DNA of 10,077 nucleotides from Beijerinckiaceae bacterium (GCA_022702195.1 JAKONB010000499.1:1-10077), one strand, 5' to 3'. Shown: positions 1 through 6,066, counted from the first letter of the stretch. Numbers and translations: made by a program. The notes: generated by a model not told the origin, from the letters alone.

Positions 1-104
1 TTGCCGCGGGCGAGGAGGAAGTTGCGGGCGTAGCCCGGCTTCACGTTCACGGTCTCGCCCATCTGGCCGAGCTTGGCGACGCGCTCGAGGAGGATGACTT
101 CCAT
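1..104 (-). CDS. rplI: 50S ribosomal protein L9, N-terminal part
   Basis: Only the first 34 codons are inside the window; the gene runs off the left edge. The translation begins MEVILLERVAKLGQMGETVN and continues VKPGYARNFLLARG, the conserved N-terminal domain of bacterial L9, which binds 23S rRNA and helps maintain reading frame and ribosome spacing. The ATG at 104 is preceded by AAGGACC at a suitable distance, which supports this start. It is the last visible gene of the rpsF-rpsR-DUF2232-rplI cluster. The 139-base space upstream of it holds a large inverted repeat and a short tandem repeat, so its expression may be set separately from the upstream genes. The identity is secure; nothing can be said of the rest of the protein. 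Confidence 0.96.
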   Translation of the reverse strand, partial: MEVILLERVAKLGQMGETVNVKPGYARNFLLARG

Positions 105-130
105 GGTCTTGGTCCTTGTGGATCGAGGGT

Positions 131-152
131 GCGGGCCGCGTCGCGGGCCGCG
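131..152. repeat. Two copies of GCGGGCCGCG, 12-base period
   Basis: The 10-mer GCGGGCCGCG occurs at 131-140 and again at 143-152, separated by TC. It lies in the presumed rplI leader, about 27 bases before the rplI start. It may be only GC-rich low complexity; no function is evident. Confidence 0.6.
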
Positions 153-164
153 ATGCGGATGTCG

Positions 165-245
165 GAGTGCCTCACGAAACTCCCGACCACCGCCCATTCT
201 CGCGCGAAGCAGGACGGTGCGGCGGGAGTTTCGTGAGAGACACTC
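165..245 (-). repeat. Long inverted repeat between DUF2232 gene and rplI
   Basis: The arms CTCACGAAACTCCCG (171-185) and CGGGAGTTTCGTGAG (223-237) are perfect 15-base inverted copies. Outside them GAGTG (165-169) pairs with CACTC (241-245) across a small internal loop. Inside them 187-188 pair with 221-222, 189-192 with 215-218 and 194-195 with 212-213. Position 193/214 is C-A on the plus strand but a G-U pair in the minus-strand RNA. The terminal loop (196-211) contains the palindrome TCGCGCGA. The outer arm runs into the stop codon of the DUF2232 gene. No T-run follows on the minus strand, so a simple intrinsic terminator is unlikely. It could be an RNA-processing or regulatory stem ahead of rplI, a protein-binding site or a dispersed palindromic repeat. 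Confidence 0.85.
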
Positions 246-1257
246 AGGTTCGGCCGGGCATGCCGCCGGGGCGGCGCCGGTCGAGGGCGGTGTCGGCGAT
301 GCCGAACAGGGTGAGGGCCAGCAGGGCCACGCCCTGGGTGACGAAGAGGATGATGTAGAGCCCGAACAGCAGGGCGAGCCGGGCTGGGCGGCCGCGGCTG
401 CGATCGTGGAAGGCGCAGAGCCCCTGGATCGCGAAGGCGGCGCTGAGCGCACCCACCAGGGCGATGCCGAGGGTGCCCGGATAGCCGGGGATCACGGTCA
501 GCAGCAGGCCGGCACCGAGCACGCCCAGTACCCGGCGCGGCATCATCGTCGCGGGCAGGTCGGGCCAGGGCCGGGGCAGGCGTCCGGAGATCCGCACGAT
601 GCGGGCGGCGGCCCAGACATAGAAGGTGAGCAGGACCGCGAGGCCGTGGGCGGCGAGCCCCGGAGCGATGGCGGCCAGCGCATCAGCGACCTCGGCCCTC
701 GGATCAGGGGACGCCTTGGAATCGGCGGTTGCCTTGGAATCGGCATCGCCGGGGGCGGCCTGCGCCGGATCGGACCTGGCATCGGCATCCGGCGCGGATT
801 GGGCCTGCGGCGGAAGCTTGACCAGAGTGCGGGTCATCCCGCGCATCTGGTTCTGGAAAGTCTCGTAATTCGGCGAGGCGATCACCGCGATGGCGACGAA
901 AGCGAGGGCGGCGGTTCCGGCGGTCCAGGCGAGCAGGCGCCCGGTGGGATACCATTCGAGGCTGCCATCGGCGTTCGGGCGGCCGAGCAGGGCCAGGTAG
1001 GCCAGCCACCAGGCGGGCAGAGCGAGATAGGCGAGGAACCCGAGGCCGAGGAACGGCTCGACGACGCTGAGCGCGAGGCTGCCCGCGACGGCCGCCACCA
1101 GGGCGGCCTTGTGGCTCCAGCCGAGCCCCACGATCAGGATTGGGAGCGGAGCGAGCAGGTAGAGCAGGATGCCGAGCGCCGTGCCCTTCAGCAGCACGCC
1201 GAAGAGGAGGGCCGAGACGAGGCCCGCGCCGATACCGATGCCGAGAAACTGGATCAT
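244..1257 (-). CDS. DUF2232 multipass inner-membrane protein
   Basis: A 337-residue hydrophobic protein that I assign to the DUF2232 family from its sequence and its place between rpsR and rplI. About eight or nine membrane segments are visible, roughly residues 4-23, 27-46, 51-67, 70-91, 108-127, 198-218, 243-256, 260-283 and 294-319. The last ends in GIADTALDRRR, a pattern I associate with this family. Residues about 150-190 form a hydrophilic Ala/Asp/Ser/Lys/Pro linker containing a six-residue tandem repeat. The ATG at 1257 has GCGGAA five bases upstream. It is co-directional with rpsR but separated by 134 bases holding a strong hairpin, so coupling may be partial. The molecular function is not known to me; I do not assign a transport role. 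Confidence 0.88.
   Translation of the reverse strand: MIQFLGIGIGAGLVSALLFGVLLKGTALGILLYLLAPLPILIVGLGWSHKAALVAAVAGSLALSVVEPFLGLGFLAYLALPAWWLAYLALLGRPNADGSLEWYPTGRLLAWTAGTAALAFVAIAVIASPNYETFQNQMRGMTRTLVKLPPQAQSAPDADARSDPAQAAPGDADSKATADSKASPDPRAEVADALAAIAPGLAAHGLAVLLTFYVWAAARIVRISGRLPRPWPDLPATMMPRRVLGVLGAGLLLTVIPGYPGTLGIALVGALSAAFAIQGLCAFHDRSRGRPARLALLFGLYIILFVTQGVALLALTLFGIADTALDRRRPGGMPGRT
713..744. repeat. 18-base tandem repeat inside the DUF2232 linker
   Basis: GCCTTGGAATCGGC occurs at 713-726 and again at 731-744, an 18-base period equal to six codons. In the protein this gives the paired DSKATA and DSKASP units. The period keeps the reading frame, so copy number could vary between strains without breaking the gene. 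Confidence 0.7.
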
Positions 1258-1354
1258 GAATTCCGCTGTCCCACTGTCCCGGTCCGGGCAGGGTTAGAGG
1301 CGAACCGCGTCGCCCCAACGAGTCCCGGTCGCGTCAGGCGGCCGGTACGGAGAT

Positions 1355-1384
1355 GCCTCGGCCCGGCGAGAGCCGGACCGAGGC
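1355..1384 (-). terminator. 13-pair stem-loop just after rpsR
   Basis: In minus-strand RNA, 1384-1378 (GCCTCGG) pairs with 1361-1355 (CCGAGGC), and 1376-1372 (CCGGC) pairs with 1367-1363 (GCCGG). The remaining position, 1377/1362, is a U-G pair, and the loop is UCUC. On the plus strand that position is a C-A mismatch, so the structure is better in the minus-strand transcript. It begins seven bases after the rpsR stop. No T-run follows, so it may be a partial or Rho-assisted terminator, or a 3' stabilising stem that lowers readthrough into the DUF2232 gene. Confidence 0.55.
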
Positions 1385-1391
1385 GGGGTGA

Positions 1392-1676
1392 CTACTTGAT
1401 CACGTAGGGGAGGAAGCCGAGGAAGCGGGCGCGCTTGATCGCCTGGGCGAGCTCGCGCTGCTTCTTGGCCGACACCGCGGTGATCCGCGACGGGACGATC
1501 TTGCCGCGCTCGGAAACGTAGCGCGACAGGAGCTTGACGTCCTTGTAATCGATCTTGGGAGCGTTCGGGCCCGAGAACGGGCAGGTCTTGCGACGACGGA
1601 AGAACGGACGGCGACCGCCGCCTGCACCACCACCAGCAGCCGCGGGGGCCGCGCCGGGTCCAGCACCAAATGCCAT
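1392..1676 (-). CDS. rpsR: 30S ribosomal protein S18
   Basis: A 94-residue protein. Residues 27-94 are the standard S18 core: RRRKTCPFSGPNAPKIDYKD, then LLSRYVSERGKIVPSRITAV and the basic C-terminal helix ending FLGFLPYVIK. S18 sits on the 30S platform as a heterodimer with S6. The protein is longer than the roughly 75-residue E. coli form because residues 2-21 are an Ala/Gly-rich extension (GAGPGAAPAAAGGGAGGG). The start is supported by GGGGAGG, which lies inside the 3' end of rpsF. The gap between the two genes is three bases, so the two partners are probably made from one mRNA in a coupled way. Confidence 0.97.
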   Translation of the reverse strand: MAFGAGPGAAPAAAGGGAGGGRRPFFRRRKTCPFSGPNAPKIDYKDVKLLSRYVSERGKIVPSRITAVSAKKQRELAQAIKRARFLGFLPYVIK

Positions 1677-1679
1677 GAC

Positions 1680-2147
1680 TTAAGCCTCCCCGCCGAAGGT
1701 ACGCTCAGGGCGGTCGCCCCGGTCGCCGCGATCACCGCGCTCGCGGTCACCGCCGAATCCACCACCGCCGAAGCCCTCGTCGTCACGACGACGGCCGCGC
1801 TCACGATCCTTGCGGTCGTCGCGGTCACGCTTCTGCATCATCGCCGATGTCTCGGACTCGAGCTCTTCGACGCGGACGGTCATGAAGCGCAGGACGTCTT
1901 CGGAGATCTGCATCTGGCGCTCCATCTCGGCCAGGGCGGCCGGGGGGGCGTCGACGTTGAGCAGGGTGAAGTGCGCCTTGCGGTTCTTCTTGATGCGGTA
2001 GGCGAGGGACTTGACGCCCCACATCTCGATCTTCTCGACCTTGCCGCCATTGGCTTCGATGACGCCCTTGTAGGTCTCGACCATGGTCTCGACCTGCTGG
2101 GACGTCACGTCCTGGCGCGCCAGGAAGACGTGTTCGTAAAGAGGCAT
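1680..2147 (-). CDS. rpsF: 30S ribosomal protein S6
   Basis: A 155-residue S6, the platform protein that pairs with S18. The core begins MPLYEHVFLARQDVTSQQVE and includes the IEMWGVKSLAYRIKKNRKAH segment. The ATG at 2147 is chosen over an in-frame ATG at 2168 because AAGGG lies seven bases before it and the family begins near MPLYE. Residues about 107-155 form a highly charged tail rich in Arg, Asp and Gly, with FGGGGFGG and repeated DRG units. Such C-terminal tails are variable among S6 proteins, and in E. coli the S6 C-terminus is the target of RimK glutamylation. It is the first gene of the cluster and is translationally close to rpsR. Confidence 0.97.
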   Translation of the reverse strand: MPLYEHVFLARQDVTSQQVETMVETYKGVIEANGGKVEKIEMWGVKSLAYRIKKNRKAHFTLLNVDAPPAALAEMERQMQISEDVLRFMTVRVEELESETSAMMQKRDRDDRKDRERGRRRDDEGFGGGGFGGDRERGDRGDRGDRPERTFGGEA

Positions 2148-2151
2148 TAAC

Positions 2152-2188
2152 GGGCCCTTCATGTCCAAAGGGACCCAACGGCACGGGT
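2152..2188 (-). promoter_or_regulatory. Possible S6:S18 leader switch covering the rpsF Shine-Dalgarno
   Basis: In minus-strand RNA, 2176-2171 (GGGUCC) pairs with 2157-2152 (GGGCCC). After a bulged C, two more U-A pairs form at 2169-2168 with 2159-2158. This buries the rpsF ribosome-binding sequence AAGGG (2159-2155). Two competing hairpins would free it: GUCC-CUUU-GGAC (2174-2163), and ACCC-GUGCCGUU-GGGU (2188-2173), which shows a CCG (2181-2179) in its loop. S6:S18 complexes are known to bind a CCG-containing leader motif in many rpsF mRNAs. That this is such a motif is my inference; the known motif presents CCG in a bulge rather than a loop. Confidence 0.35.
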
Positions 2189-2314
2189 GAGGTGCGGAAA
2201 GAAGCGTCGGGCCGGTTCGTACGCGTTACACCCGGCGCCAAGCCCTTCGAGCCGTTTGAAGGCCCGAGCGGTTGATCGAAGGCGGAGACACGGGACGATG
2301 GAGCGAACTCCGCA

Positions 2315-2330
2315 TGCCGGCAAGCCGGCA
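2315..2330. repeat. Palindrome TGCCGGCAAGCCGGCA
   Basis: Seven-base arms TGCCGGC and GCCGGCA flank AA, giving a 16-base near-perfect palindrome in the rpsF upstream region. A small GGAG-CGAA-CTCC inverted repeat lies just left at 2300-2311. With only two spacer bases, a protein-binding site is at least as likely as an RNA hairpin. Confidence 0.5.
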
Positions 2331-2371
2331 CCGTCCGTTCAGCCCCCAGCCGGAGCGAACGCGAGTTGCGG

Positions 2372-2400
2372 CGCTTAGAGGAGTTTCGATGGTCTGGCAA
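2372..2400 (-). promoter_or_regulatory. Candidate promoter for rpsF-rpsR
   Basis: On the minus strand TTGCCA (2400-2395) is followed after exactly 17 bases by TAAGCG (2377-2372). The spacing and the -35 half fit a housekeeping sigma factor; the -10 half is weak. Transcription from here would give an rpsF leader of roughly 215 bases. Confidence 0.35.
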
Positions 2401-2423
2401 GCGTTTCGTGTTGGCGCAGCCGC

Positions 2424-3116
2424 TCACCGGCCCTCCGCCGCACCCTCGGCGATTGTGACGCTGACGATGCCGGGGCGCTCGCGCAGCTTGGCGAGGAGGT
2501 CGTCGACGCCGCCGCGCGGCACGTGCACGAGGGAGATCGTGATCGCGTCGCGCCCGTCCGCATCCCCCGGCTGCACCACGAAATGGCGGATGCGCGACGC
2601 GTAGGGGCCAGCCAGATCCCGCAGATCCTCAATGGTGAGCGCGCCGCGTTCGGCCACGAGACGCAGATTCTGCCGCTGCATCCGTTCGCGGTAGCGCTCC
2701 TCGATCGGCTTCACACCGGCCAGGATCGCCAGCACGATCGCCGTGGTGGCGACGGCCGCCACGTAGAGGCCGGCCCCCGCCGCGAGCCCGATGGCGGCCA
2801 CGGCCCAGAGGCTCGCCGCCGTGGTGAGGCCCTTCACCACCTCGCCGCGCAGCAGGATCGTTCCGGCCCCCAGGAAGCCGATGCCCGACACGACCTGCGC
2901 GGCGATGCGCGAGGGATCGAGCACGATGTTCGGCCGGCCCAGAATGTCCGAGAAGCCGAAGGCCGAGACGATCATGATCAGGCAGGAGCCGACGCAGACC
3001 AGCATGTGGGTGCGCATGCCGGCCGCCCAGGCCAGCCGCTCGCGCTCGAAGCCAATCACGCTGCCGAGCAGGGCCGCGACGCACAGCCGGCCGATGATCT
3101 CGACATTCCCCAGCAT
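2424..3116 (-). CDS. MgtC/SapB-family inner-membrane protein
   Basis: A 230-residue protein with the family's landmarks. Residues 1-28 hold the first membrane segment with GSVIGFERERL. AGMRTHMLVCVGSCL follows at 32-46, SGIGFLGAGTILLR at 77-90, and KGLTTAASLWAVAAIGLAAG at 95-114. A last hydrophobic stretch reaches about residue 133. Residues 135-230 form a cytoplasmic C-terminal domain, plausibly ACT-like, with a VSVTIAEG ending. The family includes Salmonella MgtC, which affects Mg-limited growth and ATP synthase. Most members in environmental bacteria are uncharacterised, so I give no symbol. The start at 3116 fits the family N-terminus and follows the PepSY gene stop by 11 bases. Its ribosome-binding site is poor, so it may rely on coupling to that gene. 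Confidence 0.88.
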   Translation of the reverse strand: MLGNVEIIGRLCVAALLGSVIGFERERLAWAAGMRTHMLVCVGSCLIMIVSAFGFSDILGRPNIVLDPSRIAAQVVSGIGFLGAGTILLRGEVVKGLTTAASLWAVAAIGLAAGAGLYVAAVATTAIVLAILAGVKPIEERYRERMQRQNLRLVAERGALTIEDLRDLAGPYASRIRHFVVQPGDADGRDAITISLVHVPRGGVDDLLAKLRERPGIVSVTIAEGAAEGR

Positions 3117-3127
3117 GGGGCGGCCGG

Positions 3128-3391
3128 CTACTTGTCCGGCTTCTCCGAGAGAATCGCGCCGGTCTTCGGATCGGCGTGGAACTGCATCTTGACGCCGTTC
3201 TTCACACCCTCGCCCTCCCAATGACCATCATCGGCCTCGAACTCGGTGATGCTGGTATAACCCGCCGCCATGAGCTTCTGCTTGACCTGATCCGCCGGCA
3301 TCCAATCGGCGCCGGGCGTGTCGGCCCGGGCGATGCCGGTGGTGCAGAGGGCGAGCCCGAGGGCTGCGGCGAGGCGGATCGAGCGAGACAT
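3128..3391 (-). CDS. Small secreted PepSY-like protein
   Basis: An 87-residue precursor. The N-terminus MSRSIRLAAALGLALCTTG has two Arg and a hydrophobic core and ends ARA before Asp24, a typical signal peptidase I site. The mature part of about 64 residues contains WMPADQVKQKLMAAGY, then EFEADDGHWEGEGVKNGVKM and FHADPKTGAILSEKPD. That is the shape of a single PepSY-type (PepSY_2) domain: an amphipathic helix followed by strands ending in the G-x-I turn. It is expected in the periplasm. The ATG at 3391 has AAGGA nine bases upstream. The gene precedes the MgtC-family gene by 11 bases, so the two are probably co-transcribed. The molecular role is unknown; PepSY domains are often modulatory or inhibitory. 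Confidence 0.8.
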   Translation of the reverse strand: MSRSIRLAAALGLALCTTGIARADTPGADWMPADQVKQKLMAAGYTSITEFEADDGHWEGEGVKNGVKMQFHADPKTGAILSEKPDK

Positions 3392-3484
3392 TCGGAGGTT
3401 CCTTGAGCCGGCAAAACGACAAATCCCCGATCCAACCGGCAAGGTGCATGTGGGTTCCGGCGATGGCTGGCGCCGACGCGGCGG

Positions 3485-3859
3485 CTACCGGATCGAGGCG
3501 GCGATGGCCTGCTGGATTCCCAGGATGTTGGCGCCCCGCTTCAAGGTCTTCTGGACCGGTTCGGCCCGCCCCGAGACCCAGATCTTCAGCTCGGAATCGA
3601 AATCGAAGCTGCCGGCCGTCTCCACCGAGAAGCAGGTGATCGCCCGGTAGGGCACCGTCAGGTAGGCGACCTTGCGCCCGGTGAGGCCCTGCTTGTCCAC
3701 CAGGATCAGTCGCCGGTCGGTGAACACGATGAGATCGCGGATCACCCGGAAGGCGATCTGCACGGTCTCGCCCTCGGTGAGGATGCCGGCGAGCTGTTCG
3801 CCCACCTCCACCGCCGAGAGATCACTGCCATGCCCGAGCAGGCCATCGAGAAATCCCAT
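3485..3859 (-). CDS. Bacterial PH-domain protein
   Basis: A 124-residue soluble protein with no signal peptide or membrane segment. A short N-terminal helix (GFLDGLLGHG) leads into a single beta-rich domain. The run RDLIVFTDRRLILVDKQGLT, then GRKVAYLTVPYRAITCFSVE and ELKIWVSGRAEPV, is characteristic of the bacterial PH domain (bPH_1). A C-terminal helix (ILGIQQAIAASI) ends the protein, so the gene looks complete. The ATG at 3859 has only a weak GGGA-type binding site upstream. It lies 93 bases before the PepSY gene on the same strand and diverges from pdxJ. The family's biological role is largely unknown, and I do not assign one. Confidence 0.8.
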   Translation of the reverse strand: MGFLDGLLGHGSDLSAVEVGEQLAGILTEGETVQIAFRVIRDLIVFTDRRLILVDKQGLTGRKVAYLTVPYRAITCFSVETAGSFDFDSELKIWVSGRAEPVQKTLKRGANILGIQQAIAASIR

Positions 3860-3879
3860 CGCGTCCCGTTCCCCGTCCC

Positions 3880-3898
3880 GGCGTCGAACGCCTATGTA
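3880..3898 (-). promoter_or_regulatory. Weak -10-like site and hairpin upstream of the PH gene
   Basis: On the minus strand TACATA (3898-3893) resembles a -10 element, with a poor TTCCAA 17 bases upstream. Directly after it GGCGT-TCG-ACGCC (3892-3880) forms a five-pair hairpin over the expected start of transcription. This is a weak candidate in the 107-base divergent space between the PH gene and pdxJ. Confidence 0.25.
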
Positions 3899-3966
3899 GG
3901 GGCGCGGCCGGACGCTTGGAACGACCCGGCGGCTTTTCTCGAAGATTGTGCGCGGAGCCCCGTTCG

Positions 3967-4725
3967 ATGCCCTCGTCCCACCAGCGCCTCGGCGTGAACA
4001 TCGACCACGTCGCCACCGTGCGCAACGCCCGCGGCGGGGCCTATCCCGATCCGGTCCGGGCGGCGCGGGAGGCGGTGGCGGCGGGTGCCGACGGAATCAC
4101 CGCGCATCTGCGCGAGGATCGTCGGCATATCCGCGACGCCGATATGGAGACCCTCGCCCGCGAACTCACCGTGCCGCTCAATTTCGAGATGGCGGCCACG
4201 GACGAGATGGTTGCCCTGGCTTTGCGGTTGAGGCCGCACGCCGCCTGCCTCGTCCCGGAGAAGCGCGAGGAGCGCACCACCGAGGGCGGTCTCGACATCG
4301 TCGGCGGCCACGATCACCTGCGGCCCCGCATCGCCGCCCTCGGCGCGGCCGGGATTCGCGTCTCGCTGTTCGTCGAGCCCGACCGGGCGGTGATGGAGGC
4401 GGCCCGTCGCCTGGAGGCGCCCGTGGTTGAGTTGCATACCGGCACCTATTGCGAGGCGATGGCGGCGGGCGACCGCACCCGGATCGCGGCCGAACTCGCC
4501 CGGATCGCGCAAGCCGCCACCCATGGCGCCGGGCTCGGCCTCGAGATTCATGCCGGCCACGGCCTCGCGCTGGACAGCGTCGGTCCGGTGGCGGCCCTGC
4601 CCGAGATCGCCGAGCTCAATATCGGCCATGCCCTCATCGGCGAGGCGATTTTCGTCGGGCTGGCCCGGGCGGTGCGCGACATGCGGGCGGCGATGGACGC
4701 GGCCCGGCAAGGGCGAGCGGCATGA
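3967..4725 (+). CDS. pdxJ: Pyridoxine 5'-phosphate synthase
   Basis: A 252-residue TIM-barrel enzyme that condenses 3-amino-1-hydroxyacetone phosphate (aminoacetone 3-phosphate) with 1-deoxy-D-xylulose 5-phosphate to give pyridoxine 5'-phosphate, the last ring-forming step of DXP-dependent vitamin B6 synthesis. Family signatures are all present: LGVNIDHVATVRNAR (8-22), DGITAHLREDRRHI (42-55), NFEMA (72-76), LVPEKREE (95-102), VELHTG (154-159), HAGHGL (195-200) and ELNIGHALIGEAIF near the end. His47, Glu74 and His198 match the catalytic His, Glu and His of the E. coli enzyme. The ATG at 3967 is preferred over an upstream TTG because GGAG lies nine bases before it and the family starts near LGVNIDH. 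The stop overlaps the acpS start. Confidence 0.97.
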   Translation: MPSSHQRLGVNIDHVATVRNARGGAYPDPVRAAREAVAAGADGITAHLREDRRHIRDADMETLARELTVPLNFEMAATDEMVALALRLRPHAACLVPEKREERTTEGGLDIVGGHDHLRPRIAALGAAGIRVSLFVEPDRAVMEAARRLEAPVVELHTGTYCEAMAAGDRTRIAAELARIAQAATHGAGLGLEIHAGHGLALDSVGPVAALPEIAELNIGHALIGEAIFVGLARAVRDMRAAMDAARQGRAA

Positions 4726-5135
4726 TTCTCGGCATTGGCTCCGACCTCTGCGACATCCGCCGGATCGAGAAATCGCTCGCCCGCTACGGCGAGCGCTTCA
4801 CCCGCCGGGTGTTCACCGAGGGCGAGCGGGCGAAATGCGATTCCCGCGCCGCCCGCGCCCCCTCCTATGCCCGGCGGTTCGCCGCCAAGGAGGCCTGCTC
4901 CAAGGCGCTCGGCACGGGCATGAGCCAGGGCGTGTTCTGGCGTGACATGGAGGTGGTCAACCTGGCCGGCGGCCGGCCGACCCTGCATCTCACCGGCGGC
5001 GCGGCGCTCCGGCTCGCCGCGATGGTCCCGGCGGGCCACGCGGCGCGGATCCACGTCACGCTCACCGACGATCCGCCGATGGCGCAAGCGTTCGTGATCA
5101 TCGAGGCGGTGCCGCCCGACACGCCGCGGGGATAG
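4722..5135 (+). CDS. acpS: Holo-[acyl-carrier-protein] synthase
   Basis: A 137-residue enzyme that moves the 4'-phosphopantetheine arm from coenzyme A to the serine of apo-acyl carrier protein, activating it for fatty acid synthesis. It opens with MILGIGSDLCDIRRIEKSLA, in which Asp8 is the Mg-binding residue. The second motif, RRFAAKEACSKALGTG (51-66), carries Glu57. Length fits the trimeric AcpS family. The ATG at 4722 overlaps the pdxJ stop in ATGA, so translation is probably coupled. An open frame continues upstream of 4722, but it overlaps pdxJ and the family begins exactly at this Met. The gene is followed by 115 bases before lepB. Confidence 0.97.
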   Translation: MILGIGSDLCDIRRIEKSLARYGERFTRRVFTEGERAKCDSRAARAPSYARRFAAKEACSKALGTGMSQGVFWRDMEVVNLAGGRPTLHLTGGAALRLAAMVPAGHAARIHVTLTDDPPMAQAFVIIEAVPPDTPRG

Positions 5136-5151
5136 CCGGCTTGTCCCTGCG

Positions 5152-5180
5152 TTGCGGCTCCTGTCCGCATGGTCTATGCC
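5152..5180 (+). promoter_or_regulatory. Candidate promoter for lepB
   Basis: TTGCGG (5152-5157) is followed after exactly 17 bases by TATGCC (5175-5180). Transcription would begin near 5187, giving a leader of about 64 bases to the ATG at 5251. A promoter here also argues against lepB starts upstream of about 5187. Confidence 0.4.
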
Positions 5181-5250
5181 GCCGGTCATCACCAATGTCG
5201 GAAGACGCACGCTTTCGGGCCGATGGCGTCTCATCGAAGATCGCAGCCAG

Positions 5251-6051
5251 ATGGAACGTGCCCGCGTGGACCACCAGACGAAACAGGACTTGAGGGCGGC
5301 CGAGACCGGAACCTGGGCCAGCATCAAGGAGACCCTGAAGGTCGGCGGCCAGGCGCTCCTGATCGCCCTCGTGGTCCGCACGCTCCTGTTCCAGCCGTTC
5401 AACATCCCGTCGGGGTCGCTGGTGCCGACGCTCCTGATCGGCGATTACCTGTTCGTCTCGAAATACGCCTACGGCTACTCGAAATATTCGCTGCCGCTGA
5501 GCGAGTACCTGCCCTTCACCGCCGATGGCCGGGTGTGGGGGGCGGCGCCCAAGCGCGGCGACATCGCGGTGTTCAAGCTGCCCAAGGACAACGCCACCGA
5601 CTACATCAAGCGCGTCATCGGCCTGCCGGGCGACAAGATCCAGATGAAGTCGGGCCTGCTCTACATCAACGACGTGCCGGTCAAGCGCGAGCGCATCGCG
5701 CCGTTCGAGACCAAGGGGCCTTACGGTGAGCAGGCCAAGGCCGAGCAATATCTCGAGACCCTGCCCAACGGCGTGACCCACCGGGTGATCGAGCGCGACG
5801 GCGACAATGGCTATTGGGACAATACCGAGCCTTACCTCGTGCCGCAGGGTCGGTTCTTCATGATGGGTGACAACCGCGACAATTCCACGGATTCGCGCGA
5901 TCTCGCCAATGTCGGATTCGTGCCGTTCGAGAATTTCGTCGGCAGGGCGGAGATGATCTTCTTCTCCATCGACGAGGGCTCGCCGGCATGGCAGATCTGG
6001 AACTGGCCGGCGAAGGTCCGCTGGGGCCGCCTGTTCACCACCATCCGCTAG
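5251..6051 (+). CDS. lepB: Signal peptidase I
   Basis: A 266-residue inner-membrane serine protease that removes signal peptides from exported proteins on the periplasmic side. One N-terminal membrane segment (about 29-49) is followed by FNIPSGSLVPTL, with Ser56 as nucleophile. DYIKRVIGLPGD (117-128) carries the general-base Lys120, and FFMMGDNRDNSTDSR (202-216) is the conserved box E. The residue after the nucleophile is Leu, where E. coli has Met. The start is uncertain: ATG 5251 lacks a good ribosome-binding site, and GTG 5266 with GGAA nine bases upstream is possible. The longer frame back to 5152 lies over the candidate promoter. The gene sits in the acpS-lepB-rnc-era order common in alphaproteobacteria. 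Confidence 0.96.
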   Translation: MERARVDHQTKQDLRAAETGTWASIKETLKVGGQALLIALVVRTLLFQPFNIPSGSLVPTLLIGDYLFVSKYAYGYSKYSLPLSEYLPFTADGRVWGAAPKRGDIAVFKLPKDNATDYIKRVIGLPGDKIQMKSGLLYINDVPVKRERIAPFETKGPYGEQAKAEQYLETLPNGVTHRVIERDGDNGYWDNTEPYLVPQGRFFMMGDNRDNSTDSRDLANVGFVPFENFVGRAEMIFFSIDEGSPAWQIWNWPAKVRWGRLFTTIR

Positions 6052-6066
6052 GGATTGCGAACAACC

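Noticed and set aside
73..1407. A 444-codon open frame on the plus strand opposite the DUF2232 gene
   Set aside because: It is a GC-rich antisense shadow: the protein is a Gly/Arg/Glu/Gln-rich string without recognisable domains, while the opposite strand has clear membrane segments.
1680..1840. The repeated GGTCGCC/CGATCACCG tract considered as a CRISPR or DNA repeat
   Set aside because: It encodes the Arg/Asp/Gly tail of S6 in frame, with no regular repeat-spacer pattern.
3892..4710. A 272-codon minus-strand open frame opposite pdxJ
   Set aside because: It mirrors pdxJ codon structure and has no family features; pdxJ is certain.
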